A stretch of DNA of 64,000 nt. Source: Thermogemmatispora onikobensis (lineage in GTDB: Bacteria > Chloroflexota > Ktedonobacteria > Ktedonobacterales > Ktedonobacteraceae). Of the stretch, positions 61,015 through 64,000 are shown piece after piece (position 1 is the stretch's first letter; each line of letters opens with the position of its first letter). The translations under genes and the position numbers were made by a program. The notes under the pieces were generated by a model. The model saw only the letters and a list, made by a program, of their open reading frames with translations, was not told where the DNA came from and did no database searches. The stretch covers positions 42,048-106,047 of the forward strand of contig NZ_BDGT01000015.1 of assembly GCF_001748285.1 (NCBI RefSeq). Reading direction: 5' to 3'.

Positions 61015-63423
61015 ATGGCACTATCAATCAGAGATCGCTTCACGCCGCTTGCTCAGGATGGGCATAATGGAATGGTGCGCAACGAGGTGGGCCAGCCCAG
61101 CTTTACGCTGACCATCGATGGCAAGGTTGTGCGCGCGTACGAGAATCAGACGATCCTGAGCGTGGCGGAGGAGAATGGCATCGAGATCCCGAACCTGTGT
61201 AACGATGAGAAGCTGGAGCCGACCTCGGCCTGCCGCATGTGCCTGGTGCATATCGAGGGCTACGATCGGCCCCTGCCTTCGTGTAATACGCCTGCACAGC
61301 CCGGGATGGTGGTGCGCACTCAGTCGGATGAGCTGTTCCATATCCGGCGCACCAACCTGGAGATGATTCTCTCGGACCATAATGCCTACTGCCAGCCTCC
61401 TTGCCAGGTCGATTGTCCAACTCACATCGATATCCCCGGCTATCTGGAGCTGATCGCGAAGGGGTCGATGAAAGAGGCAGCGCGCCTGGTGAAGGAGGTG
61501 TTGCCCTTCCCCTATATCCTGGGCCTGACCTGCCCGGCGCCCTGCCAGAAAGCCTGCCGGCGCGCCCTGGTTGAGGAGGAGATCGCCATCTGCCGCATGC
61601 ACGGCCATGCGGCGGAAACCTGCCTGCTTGATCCGCCGGTGCCTTTTGTCAAAGACCCGCCGACGGGCAAAAAGGTGGCGATCGTGGGCGCTGGCCCCGC
61701 CGGCCTGACCTGTGCCTACTATCTGGCTCTCAAGGGCCACTACTGCAAGATCTTCGATATGCAGCCGCAGCCCGGCGGGATGCTGCGCTACGGTATCCCG
61801 GAGTATCGCCTGCAGAAGGATATGATGGACCGCGAGCTGAACCACGTCTGGGAGCTAGGGGTCGATCTGCAGTGCAATGTCAAGCTGGGCCGCGACTTCA
61901 CCATCGACGATCTCTTCGCCCAGGGCTTTGATGCTGTCTTCCTGGCCATCGGGGCCTGGACGAGCAACCCACTGGGAGCGCCAGGCGAGGATGCCGAGGG
62001 TGTGGTCAACGCTATTGCCTTCCTCGGGGAGAAGGTCGAGGGCAAGCCAGTGCCCGTCAAAGAAGGAGCTGAGGTGATCGTCCTCGGCGGTGGCTTCACC
62101 ACCTTCGACTGCACGCGCACTTCACTGCGCCTGGGCGCCAAGGTCCATACGGCCTATCGCCGCTCGATCAAAGAGATGACGGCCACAATGGAGGAGATCG
62201 AGGACGCCGAGGCCGAAGGGACGGAGCTGCTCTTCTATGAGCAGGCGACGCGCGTCATTACCGATGAGCATAATCGCGTCAAGGGCCTGGAGCTTATTAA
62301 GAACCGCCTGGGCGAGCCTGATGCCAGTGGACGCCGCCGCCCGGTGCCCATTCCTGGCTCCGAGCATGTCATTCCTTGCGATACGATCATTCCGGCCTAT
62401 GGCCAGAAGCCCGATCGCTCGGTGCTTGATGAGTCCTCGGGCGTCAAGTGGACCAAGTGGAGCACGATCCAGACCAACCCCTATAATCTGATGACCGATC
62501 GCCCTGGGGTCTTTGCCGGCGGCGATGCCCAGATGGGCGCGCGCACCATCATCGAGTGTGTCGCTCAGGGCAAGCTGGCAGCGCGCTCGATCCACGCCTA
62601 TCTGAATGGCGAGGATATGAATGAGGTGGCGCGCCGCCTGGAGCTGGAGGAGCGCAAGCCTGACCTCTTCGATATCGTGCCCTATAAGCCCGTCGAGCCG
62701 AAGGTCAAGATGCCCATGCTCCCCTATGAGGAGCGCAAGCGCAACTTCCGCATCATCGAGATGGGCTATCTGGAGGAGCAGGCCAAGCGCGAAGCCGCTC
62801 GCTGTCTGCAGTGCGCCTGCCCAGCAGCCGGTCAGTGCGACCTGCAGCGCTACAGCATCGAGCATGGCCTGGTCGATAACCGCTTCCACGATGGCGAGCC
62901 GAGCGATTATCACGATTACGACGTCGATCTGTCGCACAGCTTCATCCTGCGCGACCCCAACAAGTGCATCAACTGCACGCAGTGTGTGCGCGTCTGCCAC
63001 GATGTGATCGGTCCCGACTGCTACGGCATGTTCGGCAAGGGCTTCGATACGATCGTCTCGACGCCCTTCAACGTCAGCCTGCACGATACCGACTGCGTCT
63101 CCTGCGGCGCCTGTGTGCAGGTCTGCCCAACTGGCTCGCTGATGATGGCCGAGCGCAAGCTGACGCGCTATTCGTTCGCCCTGGATCGCTGCATCTTCTG
63201 CGGCGACTGCGTCGAGGTCTGCCCGCATGGCGCCCTGGGCGAGACGCCCAACTTTGAACTGTCCTTCTTCAATCGCTTCGGTCCCGATGTGACCCTGGAG
63301 AAGGAGGACCTGGCACTCGCTCCGAGCTACCTGGTGCGTCAGCGCCTGCCACGCGATAAGAAAGAGACGCCGATGATGAGTCCGCTGGTGCGTCCGCTGC
63401 CACCGCGCAGCATTCGCGAGTAG
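61015..63423 (+). CDS. NuoG-type [2Fe-2S] / GltD-type flavoprotein / polyferredoxin fusion
   Basis: An 802-residue redox protein. Residues about 29-100 are a NuoG-like [2Fe-2S] ferredoxin (Cys62, Cys73, Cys76, Cys90). Residues about 120-205 form a GltD-type cysteine-rich domain (Cys126, 130, 134; Cys173, 177, 181). Residues about 218-650 are the GltD-like pyridine nucleotide flavoprotein with FAD motif VAIVGAGPAGL (222-232) and a second nucleotide motif EVIVLGGGFTTFDC. The C-terminus has cysteine motifs CINCTQCVRVC, CVSCGACVQVCP and CIFCGDCVEVCP for at least two [4Fe-4S] clusters. The ATG at 61015 is preceded by AGAGG. Domain order resembles NAD(P)H-using subunits of formate dehydrogenase or hydrogenase assemblies. 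The partner is not in the window. Confidence 0.92.
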   Translation: MALSIRDRFTPLAQDGHNGMVRNEVGQPSFTLTIDGKVVRAYENQTILSVAEENGIEIPNLCNDEKLEPTSACRMCLVHIEGYDRPLPSCNTPAQPGMVVRTQSDELFHIRRTNLEMILSDHNAYCQPPCQVDCPTHIDIPGYLELIAKGSMKEAARLVKEVLPFPYILGLTCPAPCQKACRRALVEEEIAICRMHGHAAETCLLDPPVPFVKDPPTGKKVAIVGAGPAGLTCAYYLALKGHYCKIFDMQPQPGGMLRYGIPEYRLQKDMMDRELNHVWELGVDLQCNVKLGRDFTIDDLFAQGFDAVFLAIGAWTSNPLGAPGEDAEGVVNAIAFLGEKVEGKPVPVKEGAEVIVLGGGFTTFDCTRTSLRLGAKVHTAYRRSIKEMTATMEEIEDAEAEGTELLFYEQATRVITDEHNRVKGLELIKNRLGEPDASGRRRPVPIPGSEHVIPCDTIIPAYGQKPDRSVLDESSGVKWTKWSTIQTNPYNLMTDRPGVFAGGDAQMGARTIIECVAQGKLAARSIHAYLNGEDMNEVARRLELEERKPDLFDIVPYKPVEPKVKMPMLPYEERKRNFRIIEMGYLEEQAKREAARCLQCACPAAGQCDLQRYSIEHGLVDNRFHDGEPSDYHDYDVDLSHSFILRDPNKCINCTQCVRVCHDVIGPDCYGMFGKGFDTIVSTPFNVSLHDTDCVSCGACVQVCPTGSLMMAERKLTRYSFALDRCIFCGDCVEVCPHGALGETPNFELSFFNRFGPDVTLEKEDLALAPSYLVRQRLPRDKKETPMMSPLVRPLPPRSIRE

Positions 63424-63523
63424 CCGGCGAGGCGCTTCCGTTCCCCAGCCGCCTTTGATCTCGACCTGACCAGGCTGCTCTTGGATTGCTCTTCTGCAGC
63501 AGAAAGAGATCTGACCTGGGCTG

Positions 63524-63568
63524 GTCTGCCCGCCAGTATAGCTTCCCGCTGGCGGGCAGACGTTTTTT
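63524..63568 (+). terminator. Strong intrinsic terminator of the redox operon
   Basis: A perfect 13-bp stem (GTCTGCCCGCCAG 63524-63536, CTGGCGGGCAGAC 63549-63561), a 12-base loop and a run of six T (63563-63568). It lies about 100 bases after the operon stop. Confidence 0.93.
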
Positions 63569-63578
63569 GGGAAGAGAT

Positions 63579-63610
63579 TTGATAGGCTGAGGTGTCGCTC
63601 GTCATATACA
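63579..63610 (+). promoter_or_regulatory. Promoter candidate for the XRE gene
   Basis: TTGATA (63579-63584, 5/6 match) followed at 17 to 20 bases by an AT-rich block TCATATACA (63602-63610) that offers several -10 registers. It ends just before the first arm of the inverted repeat at 63616, so a bound repressor would cover the start site. Confidence 0.45.
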
Positions 63611-63615
63611 GTGAT

Positions 63616-63671
63616 AAGCGTACAAATTGTGGATTTTTAAGTGCAAAAATCGCTCTACTTTTTGTACGCTT
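63616..63671. promoter_or_regulatory. 11-bp inverted repeat, candidate operator
   Basis: AAGCGTACAAA (63616-63626) and TTTGTACGCTT (63661-63671) are perfect complements, separated by 34 AT-rich bases. The pair sits between the promoter candidate and the ribosome site of the XRE gene, as an autoregulatory operator would. No T run follows the second arm, which argues against a terminator. Confidence 0.6.
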
Positions 63672-63689
63672 CACTGGAGGGAGGCGAGT

Positions 63690-63896
63690 ATGTTCACCGG
63701 AAAGCAGCTCAGGGAATATCGACGCCGACGACATCTGACCCAGAAGCAGCTAGGGAAAGCCGTCTGTATGAGTCGCGATGCGATTGCCAAGATCGAACTG
63801 TATAACCGGGTCATCAGCGACATCCAGACCCTCAAAGCGCTCCAGAAGGCGCTGAATATCCCCTACGACGTGATTGGCTTTATTCCACTTGATTGA
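63690..63896 (+). CDS. XRE-family helix-turn-helix regulator
   Basis: A 68-residue minimal Cro/CI-type DNA-binding protein: KQLREYRRRRHLTQKQLGKAV is the scaffold-plus-recognition start, MSRDAIAKIELYNRVISD the recognition helix and following turn, and the chain ends after IPYDVIGFIP. It has no other domain. GGAGGGAGG precedes the ATG at 63690, and a longer in-frame start (63627) would run through the inverted repeat. It lies downstream of the redox operon terminator, so it is separately expressed. Targets are unknown; the palindrome at 63616 suggests control of its own gene. Confidence 0.85.
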   Translation: MFTGKQLREYRRRRHLTQKQLGKAVCMSRDAIAKIELYNRVISDIQTLKALQKALNIPYDVIGFIPLD

Positions 63897-64000
63897 GCAG
63901 CGACAGGCGCGGGCCAACCCCCTTGCGCGGTCCACGCCTGTCGCCCAATCTCGTCCTGTCTGCGTCTTCGCTTTGTTCTAGCCCCCTGCTTTCTCGCCTG

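Noticed and set aside
62122..63228. A 368-codon open frame antisense to the GltD-type fusion
   Set aside because: It overlaps all conserved cysteine motifs of the sense gene and has no family resemblance.

Overview
This window looks like chromosomal DNA from a member of the Chloroflexota, most likely a Ktedonobacteria-type organism (Thermogemmatispora or a relative). That placement is inference. It rests on GC-rich coding with strong Shine-Dalgarno sites, a TIR/NB-ARC/TPR protein of the NLR-like kind, several DUF4388 (PATAN) proteins, DUF2079 and LPG-flippase-type membrane proteins, and a bacterial gatCA/mfd/pth core. No rRNA, tRNA, CRISPR array, insertion sequence or prophage was seen. One tmRNA was found.

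Layout. 0-6 kb: the 3' part of an MFS exporter, the tmRNA gene (minus; encoded tag ANKANYSYALAA), a FlK-like hotdog thioesterase and a 981-residue TIR-NB-ARC-TPR protein. 6-14 kb (plus): a glycerophosphodiesterase, a cluster of GT2 glycosyltransferase, LPG-synthase-type flippase and DUF2079 protein, an unrecognised Pro/Ala-rich protein and a DUF4388 protein. 14-24.5 kb (minus): a housekeeping run of acylphosphatase, gatC, gatA, a D-Ala-D-Ala carboxypeptidase, a metallophosphoesterase with an acidic insert, a peptidyl-tRNA hydrolase fused to a TIM-barrel isomerase, and mfd. 25-30 kb (plus): a MoxR / DUF58 / TgpA-like transglutaminase operon and a small hypothetical gene. 30-36 kb: a structured leader with a small ORF and a strong terminator, an ABC exporter pair, a GNAT acetyltransferase, a small membrane protein, a second MFS transporter and a PaaI-type thioesterase. 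36.3-41 kb: smpB (the partner of the tmRNA), then an MMPL transporter overlapping an AttH/CrtC-like lipoprotein.

41-56 kb (plus) is the most distinctive region. A GAF-rich histidine kinase and OmpR-type regulator are followed by a chemosensory set: a REC-REC protein, a DUF4388/PATAN protein, two single-domain REC proteins, CheW, a membrane receptor and a very large CheA with two HPt domains and a receiver. The order matches the cyanobacterial Pix/Hmp and pseudomonad Pil-Chp type systems rather than flagellar chemotaxis. The receptor has no periplasmic sensor domain and ends in a phenylalanine-glycine-rich tail. No cheR or cheB is present, and pentanucleotide arrays sit in the gap between the two single-domain REC genes.

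56-64 kb: a small coiled-coil gene, leuB (minus), then a plus-strand redox operon of four genes: NuoB, a NuoI-like ferredoxin fused to the helical part of NuoE, a divergent NuoF, and a large protein joining a NuoG-type [2Fe-2S] domain to a GltD-type flavoprotein and extra [4Fe-4S] clusters. No other complex I genes flank it. It ends at a strong intrinsic terminator and is followed by a small XRE regulator behind an 11-bp inverted repeat.
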